DNA of 64,000 bases from Peptacetobacter hominis. Lineage in GTDB: Bacteria > Bacillota > Clostridia > Peptostreptococcales > Peptostreptococcaceae. A program made the translations under genes and the position numbers. Every line of letters begins with the position of its first letter. Position 1 is the first letter of the stretch. The notes beneath the pieces are model-generated. The model saw only the letters and a list, made by a program, of their open reading frames with translations, did no database searches and was not told the origin of the DNA. Below are positions 7,336 through 16,077 of this stretch, piece by piece. The DNA is taken from the NCBI RefSeq assembly GCF_006861675.1, contig NZ_SGJB01000004.1:62001-126000 (forward strand), given 5' to 3'.

Positions 7336-9318
7336 CTATATTACCTCCATTCCAGTTTTAGTTTCATCTGTTTCAAGATACGCATAACTAGATATAACAT
7401 CTCTATTAAAAACAGTCTCTATCTCATCAGAATATTCTGCTGGTGTAAAGGCTAATATTATTTGTTTTCCTTCACTTATTCCAAGTAATACTTTAGCAAA
7501 ATTTTCTCTGTTTACATCAGAAACTCTTCCTACTGGTGTATCAATAAATAATAGATTATCGTATCCAGATACTTTATGTAATGCTATTGTAAAAGCTAAT
7601 GCTAGAAGTTCTTTTTCTGCTGCAGAGCAACTATTCAAGCACGATGTTTTCTCATATTTATGAAATAATTTTAATCTGAAGTTTGAATCTAATTCTACGT
7701 TACCATAAGTGTCCTTTTTCCATATTAAGTCATCAAAAGTGCTCATTGTTAATTTTTCCATGTTTACTCTAACATCGCGTATAATTTCATGCTTTACTTC
7801 TGATATTATTTTTGATGCAACTGTTACAAATTCTAACTTAGATTTCAATTCTTCACATTCTTTATTAGCTTTAAGTGCCTTTTCATATGAATCTTCAGCT
7901 AATTTTAATTTTTTCCCCAAATTTATGATTTCATTCTCTTTTGCTCCAATTTTTCTATCATTTGTTGACATTCTTTTTTCATTTTCTCTTTTTCTATTAA
8001 GTTCATCTGTTATCACTTCTAGATCAGAAACCGTAGCTATTCTTTTCCGTAAAATGTCATTGCTATCATTTAAAGCTTTTATTTCATTATTGCACTCATC
8101 TAATTTTTCGTATATTTCTAACTTTTCTTCTTCGTATCTATCAATATCTAAATCTAAATTTCTTTCAATATATCTTTTTATCCTAGATAAATTTTTTATA
8201 TTATCGTCTATTTCTTTATTTTGCTCTATTAGTTTTTTCAATCTATCCTCGAGAGAACTATCTATTTCATTTCTACATATCCGGCATTTATGTTCATTCA
8301 AACTTTTTTTAATTATATCTATATTTATATAATTAGGTATCCCTGATGATTTTTCTAATTTTGATATATAATCGATAACTTCATTCTTTCTTTTATACAA
8401 ACATATTTTTGTCATATATTTTTTAACAAGATTAGATAATTCCTCATTTAAACTATTTAGCCTATGCTCTCTATTAGCTATTTTTCTTTTATTTTCCTCA
8501 TAATGTTTATTATCTTCTACTACTGATTCTGTTCCATTAAGTATTCTATTAGCTTTCTCAATTGCTTCTTTAGCCTCTTTATTTTGTTCTTCTAACTTAT
8601 GTATTTCCTCTTTGAATGATTTTATCGAATTCTCTATTTTTTCCTTTTCTTTTAATTTTTCATTTAACTGAGGGGATAGCTTTGATATCTCCTTTGAATA
8701 TCTACTTTTAAATTCATTTAAGTGCTTTTCTGTTTTATCTATTACATTTACCTGAGATATTTCATATATACTATCCTTTATATGAGAAATCTTATTATTA
8801 TCCTCATTAAAATAATTCAATAATTGTTCTCCATCAAAATAAAAATACTCTCTTATTTTTCTTGGAAGATATCTATCCACTATATATTTAGCATGATCTC
8901 CTTCTTCGATGTTGGTATTACCTTTTTTATCTTTAAATTTAACATTAAATATATCTTTCCCTGTACTTATTTTAGCATTTACATCAAATTTAGAACTTCT
9001 TTTAATTGTATATCTTTTCCCATTATTATAAGCTATTATTTCAACTATAACATCACAAGTTTTAAGTCCATTAGATTTTGCTTCTTCTATAGATTTAAGA
9101 TTACAAATTGGTAATGTATCTTTTTTTGAATCTGATGCTCCAGACCTATGTGGTTCATCTCCATACAGACACCAGTTTATAGCATTCAATAAATTTGTTT
9201 TTCCTACCCCATTTGATGCTACTATTATATGTAAATCATTATTCGTTGTTTTTGTAAAATCAAAGGATATATCTTTGTATTGTCTATAATTTAAAATTTT
9301 TATCGATTCAAATCTCAT
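7336..9318 (-). CDS. DndD-like SMC/Rad50-type AAA ATPase
   Basis: A 660-residue ATPase of the SMC/Rad50/SbcC class. The N-terminal Walker A is ASNGVGKTNLLNAINWCLYG (residues 34-53). A long coiled coil runs from about 190 to 530 and is interrupted by a zinc-hook-like HKCRICRN (CxxC). The C-terminal lobe has the signature-like CSAAEKELLALAF and the Walker B LLFIDTPVGRVSD. The DTPxGR form of Walker B and the NAIxWxLYG block are typical of DndD-type ATPases of DNA modification/defence operons rather than of housekeeping SbcC or RecN. AGGAG lies 11 bases before the ATG. Expected role: ATP-driven DNA transactions for the neighbouring modification or nuclease genes. The signature serine-glycine is replaced by SAAE, which may alter ATPase cycling. 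Confidence 0.8.
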   Translation of the reverse strand: MRFESIKILNYRQYKDISFDFTKTTNNDLHIIVASNGVGKTNLLNAINWCLYGDEPHRSGASDSKKDTLPICNLKSIEEAKSNGLKTCDVIVEIIAYNNGKRYTIKRSSKFDVNAKISTGKDIFNVKFKDKKGNTNIEEGDHAKYIVDRYLPRKIREYFYFDGEQLLNYFNEDNNKISHIKDSIYEISQVNVIDKTEKHLNEFKSRYSKEISKLSPQLNEKLKEKEKIENSIKSFKEEIHKLEEQNKEAKEAIEKANRILNGTESVVEDNKHYEENKRKIANREHRLNSLNEELSNLVKKYMTKICLYKRKNEVIDYISKLEKSSGIPNYINIDIIKKSLNEHKCRICRNEIDSSLEDRLKKLIEQNKEIDDNIKNLSRIKRYIERNLDLDIDRYEEEKLEIYEKLDECNNEIKALNDSNDILRKRIATVSDLEVITDELNRKRENEKRMSTNDRKIGAKENEIINLGKKLKLAEDSYEKALKANKECEELKSKLEFVTVASKIISEVKHEIIRDVRVNMEKLTMSTFDDLIWKKDTYGNVELDSNFRLKLFHKYEKTSCLNSCSAAEKELLALAFTIALHKVSGYDNLLFIDTPVGRVSDVNRENFAKVLLGISEGKQIILAFTPAEYSDEIETVFNRDVISSYAYLETDETKTGMEVI

Positions 9319-9322
9319 ATTT

Positions 9323-9490
9323 CTATTTACTCCTATTTTTAATATATTTATCTATTAATTTTTCATATTCTTTTTTATATTGACTGTTATCATTTTCATG
9401 ATTTAGTATATTTATCAAAAACATACTCATATCTGCATCGTCTTTTGTTTTTTCTTTTATCTTGTTTATTATAGATTTATTTTTTATCAT
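9323..9490 (-). CDS. 55-aa Lys-rich protein, ATGA-coupled to the helicase gene
   Basis: A short frame of 55 codons starting in an ATGA overlap with the stop of the PLD-helicase gene and ending just before the DndD-like gene. It therefore sits tightly inside the operon. The product is basic and helical (many Lys, with NILNHENDNSQYKKEY near the C-terminal half) with no membrane segment. Its conserved position and translational coupling argue that it is a real gene. It may be a small assembly or regulatory subunit. No family recognised. Confidence 0.6.
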   Translation of the reverse strand: MIKNKSIINKIKEKTKDDADMSMFLINILNHENDNSQYKKEYEKLIDKYIKNRSK

Positions 9491-11643
9491 AAATTAATCT
9501 CCTCTAAAATATCATATATCATATTATTAATCGTTACATTATTTATAGAATTCCTTGACAACTCAAGAACTCTATCCATTTCTTTTCTAAAAATCCTTTT
9601 TTCCATTTCTATTAATTTGTCATCATAAAATAAATTAAACGATGGTTTTATAATCATATCGTAAATTTCTGCACAATTTTTATTCTTCTCTTGTCTAATT
9701 ACTCTACCTATTCTCTGTATATATTCTCTTGGATTAGTACTACTTGCCATAACAATCGCTCTTGTTGCTGATGGTATGTCTATTCCCTCATCTAAACATT
9801 TAATAGCTACTAATACCTTATATTCTTTCCTTTTAAATAAATCTATTATCCAATCTCTTTCAGACATTCCATTATACTTTTCTGATATAGAAGTTGATCT
9901 TTCTTGAGTAAATCTTGCTGCATCTATATTTCTATCTCCCAATATTTTCATTACTCTGTCTATTTGAGAATCAGATACAAATATAATTGTGTCTGATATA
10001 TCTTGACCTATTTCATCCAACAAACACTCTAATTCTTTATATTTATTTTCTGCTTTTTTTTCTATCTTAGCTCTATTATATCTTAACATTTCTATATAAT
10101 CATTTGTCTCATCATCTTTATACCTAGAACTTTTGACTATCTTTTCTGTTATTTTTTTATACTCCTCTATTTCATCTTCTGTTAAACTAATAAATCTTGG
10201 ATGATATGTATATTCGGCTAAAAATGTTTTCCCAGTAATTGGATTTATATTTGTTAAAGCATCTTCCAGGCTAAATTCAAAACTTTCATTACCAAAAAAT
10301 GATTCAATCAATTTACTTCCGCTTTCATCAAACCATCTTTGTGGAGTTGCACTTAATCCCAACCTATATTTATATAACTTTAATAGCCCACACCTTGTTT
10401 TTTTTGCCCCCATTCCATGAACTTCATCAGCTATCAAAAATTTTATTATATTTTTGCTGCTATTTTTTAGTATATTTATAAAGTTATCTGAATGACAAAT
10501 CTTATGAGTTGTATAAACTACTAAATTATTATATCTACCTGCTGATAATTTACTAATTTCAGATAACAATAACTTATCCCATCGCTTTATATCTCCATTT
10601 ATACGTATACTTCTATGTTCTTCTATATCTAAATTTTCTATATCTTTTTCCCATTGAGATGACAATGTAACCTGAGGGCATGAAATTATAACTAGTAATT
10701 TATTAGTATCTTTTAACGCATTATCCATACATTTTATAGCCGTTCTAGTTTTTCCACACCCTGTAGCCATTTGTAATAGTAGCCATCTATTATTTTCCTC
10801 CCATTTTTCTACTGCTTCTTCTTGATAGAAAAATAAATTTAACTTTTCTTTTTTCTTATTTTCAATGATATATTCTTCTTCATCTTCTTTTACATTTTCC
10901 TCTGGATAATATTTATATATATCTATATCATTAAATTCAAAATCCTTACTTACAGTTATTAAATGTTCATTTATCGCCGATGGAATATCTTTTATTTCTA
11001 TATCCGGTCTATCATCATTCCAAAAACTATCAAACTTTTTTATATCTTCATATATATACTCTTCTACACCTTTCCAACTACAGAAAACTTTAAACTCTTC
11101 TGTATTTCCTATCCATCCAGATGCAGATTCATTATTAGAACCAGAAAATGATATTATATTTTCTTCATTATCATATAATATTCCAACCTTTTGATGCATT
11201 ATTCCAGATTTTTCTATTTCTTCCCGATCATATACATGACCATTTTTTTTAATTATTGCTATCTTTATATCTAATTTATTATTAGCTAGCATCCACCCTA
11301 ATGCTTTTACATGGTCTCTCTTGAATTTATCTTCTATTTCCTCATAATCTTGTATAAAATTATCACTTAGTATTGCATCTATATCATCAGAAAAATATTC
11401 TAACATATCTGCATCACTTCTACTAAGTTGAGGACATGTTATCAACCTCATTTTTCCACCATTTTTTATAAATTCTCCTAATCCTCTAGCACTTGTTGCT
11501 AAACTAGTTGATGAAAAAAATCCAGCTATTCTATCATACGATTTTGCATTTGATAAGACGGGTATATAAAAATCCTTTAGTATATCATCAAAACCAGAAT
11601 CATACGATAGCTTTAATGGTATATCTTTAAAATCATTTCCCAA
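9487..11643 (-). CDS. PLD-nuclease-like / SF2 helicase fusion
   Basis: A 718-residue protein. Residues 1-200 form a phospholipase-D-like domain with one HxK motif (H150, K152 in IMHQKVGIL) followed by SGSNNES, as in PLD-family nucleases that dimerise. Residues about 270-660 form an SF2 helicase: Walker A ATGCGKT at 293-299, DEVH at 406-409, LSATPQ, and QRIGRVIRQ near 627. The C-terminal about 60 residues are helical. Such fusions resemble the motor/nuclease subunits of restriction-like defence systems. The start is TTG at 11643 with GGAAGTGA five bases upstream. It lies between the 234-aa gene and the 55-aa gene in one operon. The target (foreign or unmodified DNA) is inferred. Confidence 0.85.
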   Translation of the reverse strand: MGNDFKDIPLKLSYDSGFDDILKDFYIPVLSNAKSYDRIAGFFSSTSLATSARGLGEFIKNGGKMRLITCPQLSRSDADMLEYFSDDIDAILSDNFIQDYEEIEDKFKRDHVKALGWMLANNKLDIKIAIIKKNGHVYDREEIEKSGIMHQKVGILYDNEENIISFSGSNNESASGWIGNTEEFKVFCSWKGVEEYIYEDIKKFDSFWNDDRPDIEIKDIPSAINEHLITVSKDFEFNDIDIYKYYPEENVKEDEEEYIIENKKKEKLNLFFYQEEAVEKWEENNRWLLLQMATGCGKTRTAIKCMDNALKDTNKLLVIISCPQVTLSSQWEKDIENLDIEEHRSIRINGDIKRWDKLLLSEISKLSAGRYNNLVVYTTHKICHSDNFINILKNSSKNIIKFLIADEVHGMGAKKTRCGLLKLYKYRLGLSATPQRWFDESGSKLIESFFGNESFEFSLEDALTNINPITGKTFLAEYTYHPRFISLTEDEIEEYKKITEKIVKSSRYKDDETNDYIEMLRYNRAKIEKKAENKYKELECLLDEIGQDISDTIIFVSDSQIDRVMKILGDRNIDAARFTQERSTSISEKYNGMSERDWIIDLFKRKEYKVLVAIKCLDEGIDIPSATRAIVMASSTNPREYIQRIGRVIRQEKNKNCAEIYDMIIKPSFNLFYDDKLIEMEKRIFRKEMDRVLELSRNSINNVTINNMIYDILEEINL

Positions 11644-11648
11644 TCAAA

Positions 11649-12353
11649 TCACTTCCATTCGATATTAGTCATTATTCTAACATTTAATTCTATATCTTCT
11701 ATATTCTCGCATATACAATTTATAATATTTTTTAAGTTTGACCTTCTTCTTATACTTGTCGATTCAGATAAATACTTCCTTAATACATCCATTCCATTAA
11801 CTCTGTCAGATATAGCCGAAGTTAATAATATTTGAACTATTGGTATTTGTAAAAAGAGTTTATTTCTAACTACTAATTTTTCCTCTTCTGTTAACATCAT
11901 GTATCTTTTACCCAAATCAGTTACTTCAAATGGTTTTTGAAGAGTTACTAATCCCATTAATGCTGCTATCTTATAGTGATTTTCTCCATATTTCATTTGA
12001 GCACCCTTTTTTGAGTCTTTGTTTATATAATAACCTATTAATTCATATGTTGTATTTTCTGCAACACTAACAAAATCTAAAACATCATTTATAGATGATA
12101 AATTGCTAAATTGTGGTATATTTCCTGGATTTATATCTTTAATCTTATCTTTATTTGAATCAATCAACTTTATTATATTGTCAGTGCTTACATATTCTAA
12201 AATATTAATTAATCTATTTGTACTTTGTTCTCTTTCATTGTCAGTATACTTTCTGTATTCATAGTTAAAATTATCCAAAAAAAATAATGTTAATACCTTA
12301 TTGTAATCTATTTCCTCTTTTAATAATTCATCTATGTACAATTTTTTAATCAC
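11649..12353 (-). CDS. 234-aa protein with winged-helix-like region, unknown
   Basis: A soluble 234-residue protein. The central part (about residues 105-150: YYINKDSKKGAQMKYGENHY, then IAALMGL and FEVTDLGKRYMML) has the look of a winged-helix domain found in accessory or specificity subunits of restriction systems; this is a pattern impression, not a family match. The frame opens at GTG 12353, two bases after the radical SAM stop. A TTG at 12341 preceded by AAGGGTGA at eight bases is an equally good start. It is co-transcribed with radical SAM and helicase genes. It might recognise DNA for the complex. Confidence 0.65.
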   Translation of the reverse strand: MIKKLYIDELLKEEIDYNKVLTLFFLDNFNYEYRKYTDNEREQSTNRLINILEYVSTDNIIKLIDSNKDKIKDINPGNIPQFSNLSSINDVLDFVSVAENTTYELIGYYINKDSKKGAQMKYGENHYKIAALMGLVTLQKPFEVTDLGKRYMMLTEEEKLVVRNKLFLQIPIVQILLTSAISDRVNGMDVLRKYLSESTSIRRRSNLKNIINCICENIEDIELNVRIMTNIEWK

Positions 12354-12355
12354 CC

Positions 12356-13543
12356 TTACTTCATTATCTTTCTTCTTTCTTTCAATTCTTTAACATATTC
12401 TTGTTCGTCATATCTAACATCAAAATATTTTGCTGCTATTTCAGGGAATTTTTCTTCAAAATCATTTAATGCTTTCATTGATGAACATAATGTGCCTTTA
12501 GTTTTATGATGTGCTTGATTAGCTTCACAAAATTCTCTAAATGTCATTTTCTTTAAAAATTGTGGCATATTACACCATCTTGCAATCTGAACAAATAATC
12601 CTCTATAAGGACTTTTTTCATAATCTTTATGTCTCATAATATATGGTAAACAACCATATTTTATAATTATTAAAATCCTCTCAAAAACACTTTCTATTTC
12701 CTTCTCGTCTTGTCCATCAAATCCAGATAAAACATATAACTTTGTTCCTTTGGTACTATATTTTCTCCAAAGTTTTAGCTTTTCTTCGATTAATTCTCTC
12801 TCTTCTATATGGTCAAAAGCAAATATTATATCTCCGTTATATTTTGCTTCATTTAATACTTTTGCTTTCTCATCTGTAAGAAGTCTTATATCTATTCCTT
12901 GTCTAAATTGAAATTTCTTTTTTGTTTCCTTTAATTCATCAAACACTTCTTTCCATTTAGAATATCCAAATATATTATCATCCCATAAATATATTCCTTT
13001 TCTTTCTGGATCAAGCCATTCTTTTATATGTGAATGGAAGTGAACTTTGTCATATTTTTTATTTACACAAAACTCACACTTTCTAAAACATCCTCTAGTT
13101 GCAAATCCTATAGAATAATCTATATAGTCCTTCCAATACACATTTTTATTTTTATGTTTCGTATCATTTTCTATAAACGAATCATATATATGGTAGTCTG
13201 GCATATGATGTTCTATTTCGTATGGTAAATCTTCTCCTCCATCAAAATAAAAACCCGTTCCTCCAAAAAATACATTATCAAACTTCAAAATATTTTCATC
13301 AATCTCTGTAAAATCGAATACCTTAGATATATATATTGCATCATAGTCTTTTATGCCTTCATAATTATTATTGGTTATTATAGTATAATTTTCTATGAGT
13401 TCTACTTCGCATCCCTTTTCTTTAAAATATCCACTTAATTTCATTATAACAAGATTTGGATGTCTTGTACCATTATCCAATAAATCCGCATCTATTAGTC
13501 CAATTTTACCTCTTAAATCGTATCTTGTTTTCTTAACTAACAC
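12356..13543 (-). CDS. Radical SAM protein with N-terminal Rossmann/B12-binding-like domain
   Basis: A 395-residue radical SAM protein and first gene of the island operon. Residues 1-135 look like a cobalamin-binding-type Rossmann domain (KIGLIDADLLDN, HPNLVIMKLSGYFKEKGCEV), but the DxHxxG cobalamin ligand motif is absent. The [4Fe-4S] motif is CxxxCxxC at C152, C156 and C159, in GFATRGCFRKCEFCVN. A TIM-barrel-like part with DDNIFGYSKW and RQGIDIRLL follows, then a C-terminal extension rich in charged residues. Similar stand-alone radical SAM proteins are, to my knowledge, frequent in phage and mobile DNA. It could install or remove a nucleic-acid modification; that is inference from its partners. 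The start is probably the GTG at 13543 with AGGA upstream. Confidence 0.82.
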   Translation of the reverse strand: MLVKKTRYDLRGKIGLIDADLLDNGTRHPNLVIMKLSGYFKEKGCEVELIENYTIITNNNYEGIKDYDAIYISKVFDFTEIDENILKFDNVFFGGTGFYFDGGEDLPYEIEHHMPDYHIYDSFIENDTKHKNKNVYWKDYIDYSIGFATRGCFRKCEFCVNKKYDKVHFHSHIKEWLDPERKGIYLWDDNIFGYSKWKEVFDELKETKKKFQFRQGIDIRLLTDEKAKVLNEAKYNGDIIFAFDHIEERELIEEKLKLWRKYSTKGTKLYVLSGFDGQDEKEIESVFERILIIIKYGCLPYIMRHKDYEKSPYRGLFVQIARWCNMPQFLKKMTFREFCEANQAHHKTKGTLCSSMKALNDFEEKFPEIAAKYFDVRYDEQEYVKELKERRKIMK

Positions 13544-13587
13544 CTTTCACACATCCTATATTAAAAATGATTTATAGATCCATTCTA

Positions 13588-13681
13588 TTATAAAAACACA
13601 AAATTTTCTATATCTTTTACTAAAACAAAATAAATCTTATTTCATACATTTTTATAACTTTTATTTTTCACTTTATAACTT
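13588..13681 (-). promoter_or_regulatory. Island promoter region with direct repeats
   Basis: A TATAAT-like -10 lies at 13588-13593 on the minus strand, 45 bases before the radical SAM start. Further upstream, AAGTTATAAA occurs twice in the same orientation (13651-13660 and 13672-13681), with starts 21 bases apart, i.e. two helical turns. This spacing suits an activator or repressor dimer. No -35 of good quality was seen. Confidence 0.4.
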
Positions 13682-13715
13682 CTATATATTAATAAAACTA
13701 TTAAAATTATATGTT

Positions 13716-13763
13716 AAAAAAGGGGCTGTCGCATTAACATTTTGTTAGTGCGATAGCCCCTTT
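13716..13763 (-). terminator. Strong terminator downstream of the B3/B4 gene
   Basis: A long stem AGGGGCTGTCGCATTAAC / GTTAGTGCGATAGCCCCT, with only wobble-type mismatches and a 5-base loop, is followed by six Ts on the minus strand. It terminates the B3/B4-domain gene and marks the edge of the AT-rich island. Confidence 0.8.
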
Positions 13764-13775
13764 CCATCCTTTATC

Positions 13776-14480
13776 TTACCACTCAAATACATTATTCTCA
13801 CTATCAACCATACCTGTAATAGTACTCATTCCAAACATCTCTTTAAACAATCCACGAAGTTCATCCATCGCTTCTCTTACATTATCATCATTAACTCCAC
13901 GGAAACCATCTATAACAATAACAACATTTCTCGTATCCTCGCTTATCTTACCATCCTCACTTTGTCTCCATGTCCAGCGACGAGTCTTCACTGTATTTCC
14001 ACTCACATAAAGAAGCTCTTTCTCATCTGGTTCTTCCATCTCAGTTCCACCCATCGGAAGGAAGTGATCTCCCTTTTCGAAAAATCTTACACCCATAGAG
14101 TTTCCCTCAAACTTATCAACATTATGAACACCTATAGGCACAAAATTCTTCAGAGAAACGGCATTTCCCAAATCTACAAGTGTATTTATATGTGGAAGTT
14201 CAGGCTTTTTCTGAACTCGTTTTGCAAGTGCTTCAATAGAACACATAAACTTATTCGGATTTATATTCAAAAGTCTAAAAGAATTTCTGTATGGCTCTAT
14301 TCTACTGTCCTCTTTTAGATTTATTCCCTGTACTTTCTCTGAAAATTCAACTGCTGCCTCATCCAGCATCTTTGCGATTTCGTCGACTTTATTCGCATTG
14401 TCAAACTCAGAAACCACAACTACCCCAACACAGTAATCCGGTAAAACTCTAAATACCTCTTTATCAATAAAAAATTTCAT
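13776..14480 (-). CDS. B3/B4 tRNA-binding domain protein
   Basis: A 234-residue cytosolic protein made of the B3/B4 domain that in PheT (phenylalanyl-tRNA synthetase beta) edits mischarged tRNA; stand-alone versions are of uncertain function. Diagnostic stretches are RIEPYRNSFRLLNINPNKFMCSIEAL, LPHINTLVDLGNAVSLKNFVPIG and the late WTWRQSEDG strand. TTTGGAGGGATT precedes the ATG. It ends at a strong terminator and appears monocistronic. Expected role: deacylation or trans-editing of aminoacyl-tRNA, inferred from PheT. Confidence 0.85.
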   Translation of the reverse strand: MKFFIDKEVFRVLPDYCVGVVVVSEFDNANKVDEIAKMLDEAAVEFSEKVQGINLKEDSRIEPYRNSFRLLNINPNKFMCSIEALAKRVQKKPELPHINTLVDLGNAVSLKNFVPIGVHNVDKFEGNSMGVRFFEKGDHFLPMGGTEMEEPDEKELLYVSGNTVKTRRWTWRQSEDGKISEDTRNVVIVIDGFRGVNDDNVREAMDELRGLFKEMFGMSTITGMVDSENNVFEW

Positions 14481-14580
14481 ATACTAATCCCTCCAAATAA
14501 AAAAGTGTCAATCAAATTGTACTGTAATACATTAAGATTAACACATTTACACATATATTAAAAACGAATTAAAATGCTTG

Positions 14581-15438
14581 TTATAAGCACTTTTCTTCAT
14601 ATATAAATTTCAGTAGTTTTTTGAAGGAATCGGATTGAACAGACTTTGAAAACACCAACTGAGTATTTTCCCGAAAGTCATCTCCAAGAGGAAGTGTAGT
14701 AAGTCCCTCAAATGTCGAACCCCTAGAATATGGAAGTATCGCAAATCCTTTTGACATTCCCACATTTAACAGTTGTTCTGATAGAGTTTTGCAGACTATT
14801 ATTTGTGGACTTGTTACTCCGAATATTTGTCTGAAATTCTCCTGACACTTCTCGTGATAGTCCGGATTGTCTGATTTTGTAATTAATGGCATATTGGATA
14901 TTATAGATCCTGCTGTTTCAAATCTATTTACCATAGATTTTGAGCATACAATGGATTGTCTCATTCTAAGAATCGTATAGTATTCATATCCATCAGGAAT
15001 TTTGAGTGCATCTGGAATAACAAGTGCATCCACTTTTCCACTTTCAAGTATGTCGATAAGTTCCGTATCCTGACCAAATGAGAAGTATATCGGTATATCA
15101 GGGAAAGTTTTTTCAAACTTTTGAAGAACCGGTATCTCCAGATAGTCCTGAATCGCTATTCCCAAATGAATACTGCCATCTACAGATGAAACTATATCCT
15201 GTAGGAGTTTCTGGTAGCTTTTGTTTATTTCTGTTATTCCGTTGTAGAATTTCTGCCCCTGCTCAGTTAGAACGACTTTTTTGTTGTTTCTCTGAAATAG
15301 GGTGCATCCGATTTCTTTTTCAAGAGTACTTATGTATTTACTCATTGTAGTTTGAGCTATGTTGCATTCTTCCGCTGCCTTTGTAAAGTTTTCAAGTTCA
15401 GCTGCTTTTAGAAAATATTCTACTTTTGATAAGTCCAA
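14581..15438 (-). CDS. LysR-family transcriptional regulator
   Basis: A 285-residue LysR regulator. The winged HTH is at residues 1-60 (MDLSKVEYFLKAAELENFTKAAEECNIAQTTMSKYISTLEKEIG in pieces typical of the family). The effector-binding periplasmic-binding-protein-like domain follows, from about 90 on. The start codon is TTG with AAGGGGGTG seven bases upstream. A fragment of a second, very similar LysR gene lies 640 bases upstream (16078-16128). The regulated gene is not obvious; the neighbouring GNAT gene is transcribed in the same direction. Confidence 0.88.
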   Translation of the reverse strand: MDLSKVEYFLKAAELENFTKAAEECNIAQTTMSKYISTLEKEIGCTLFQRNNKKVVLTEQGQKFYNGITEINKSYQKLLQDIVSSVDGSIHLGIAIQDYLEIPVLQKFEKTFPDIPIYFSFGQDTELIDILESGKVDALVIPDALKIPDGYEYYTILRMRQSIVCSKSMVNRFETAGSIISNMPLITKSDNPDYHEKCQENFRQIFGVTSPQIIVCKTLSEQLLNVGMSKGFAILPYSRGSTFEGLTTLPLGDDFRENTQLVFSKSVQSDSFKKLLKFIYEEKCL

Positions 15439-15489
15439 TGTCTACACCCCCTTGATTATGATAAAGTTTCAAAAAAGTCCAATTGATAT

Positions 15490-15933
15490 CTAAATTCTCT
15501 TTTGTAGATATACCATGTCCTTTATCTGAGTCCCATTTTCAATGATTGGATGGTCATAGTTATCTATGAAGAAATTTTTTATCATATGCGATTTTACAAA
15601 TCCACACTTTTCATAGAATGGTACAGTTGATGGACTATCACCTGTCCCAACCTGCAGAATGGAATATCTTCCTTTATATTCTCTAATAATCCATTCAATT
15701 AATGCTCTTCCATAACCAATTCCTTGACATTCTGGTAATACAGCAATGTTCTTTATTTCTAAAATATCATCATTTTCAATTGTAACTACGCACTCAGCTT
15801 TTATACCATTATCATCAAGCACATACATTGTACCTCTTTCAAGATAACGGTCAATCATATCTTCTTGTTCATCTGCCAAAAGCAATAAATCAATATATTG
15901 CTTTTTATCTTTTAATACTTTGTATATTATCAT
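15490..15933 (-). CDS. GNAT-family N-acetyltransferase
   Basis: A 147-residue GNAT enzyme. The acetyl-CoA loop is visible as NIAVLPECQGIGYGRALIEW (the R/QxxGxG/A motif), followed by the beta-5 bulge ILQVGTGDS and FYEKCGFVKSH. The likely start is ATG 15933 with AGAGGA six bases upstream; the frame stays open to 16062 but that part has low complexity and no ribosome binding site. It lies between lysR and a lysR remnant. The acetyl acceptor is unknown. Confidence 0.8.
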   Translation of the reverse strand: MIIYKVLKDKKQYIDLLLLADEQEDMIDRYLERGTMYVLDDNGIKAECVVTIENDDILEIKNIAVLPECQGIGYGRALIEWIIREYKGRYSILQVGTGDSPSTVPFYEKCGFVKSHMIKNFFIDNYDHPIIENGTQIKDMVYLQKRI

Positions 15934-16077
15934 TACAGATCCTCTCGCTTGAAATATTTTATGTTTTTTTAATATGTATTCTATATTCTTTAATACCATG
16001 ACTTTATTGATAAAAATTATATCACTAAACTTTGAGTAAATCCACAAATACAGAACAAACATCTTTTCTATAGAATA

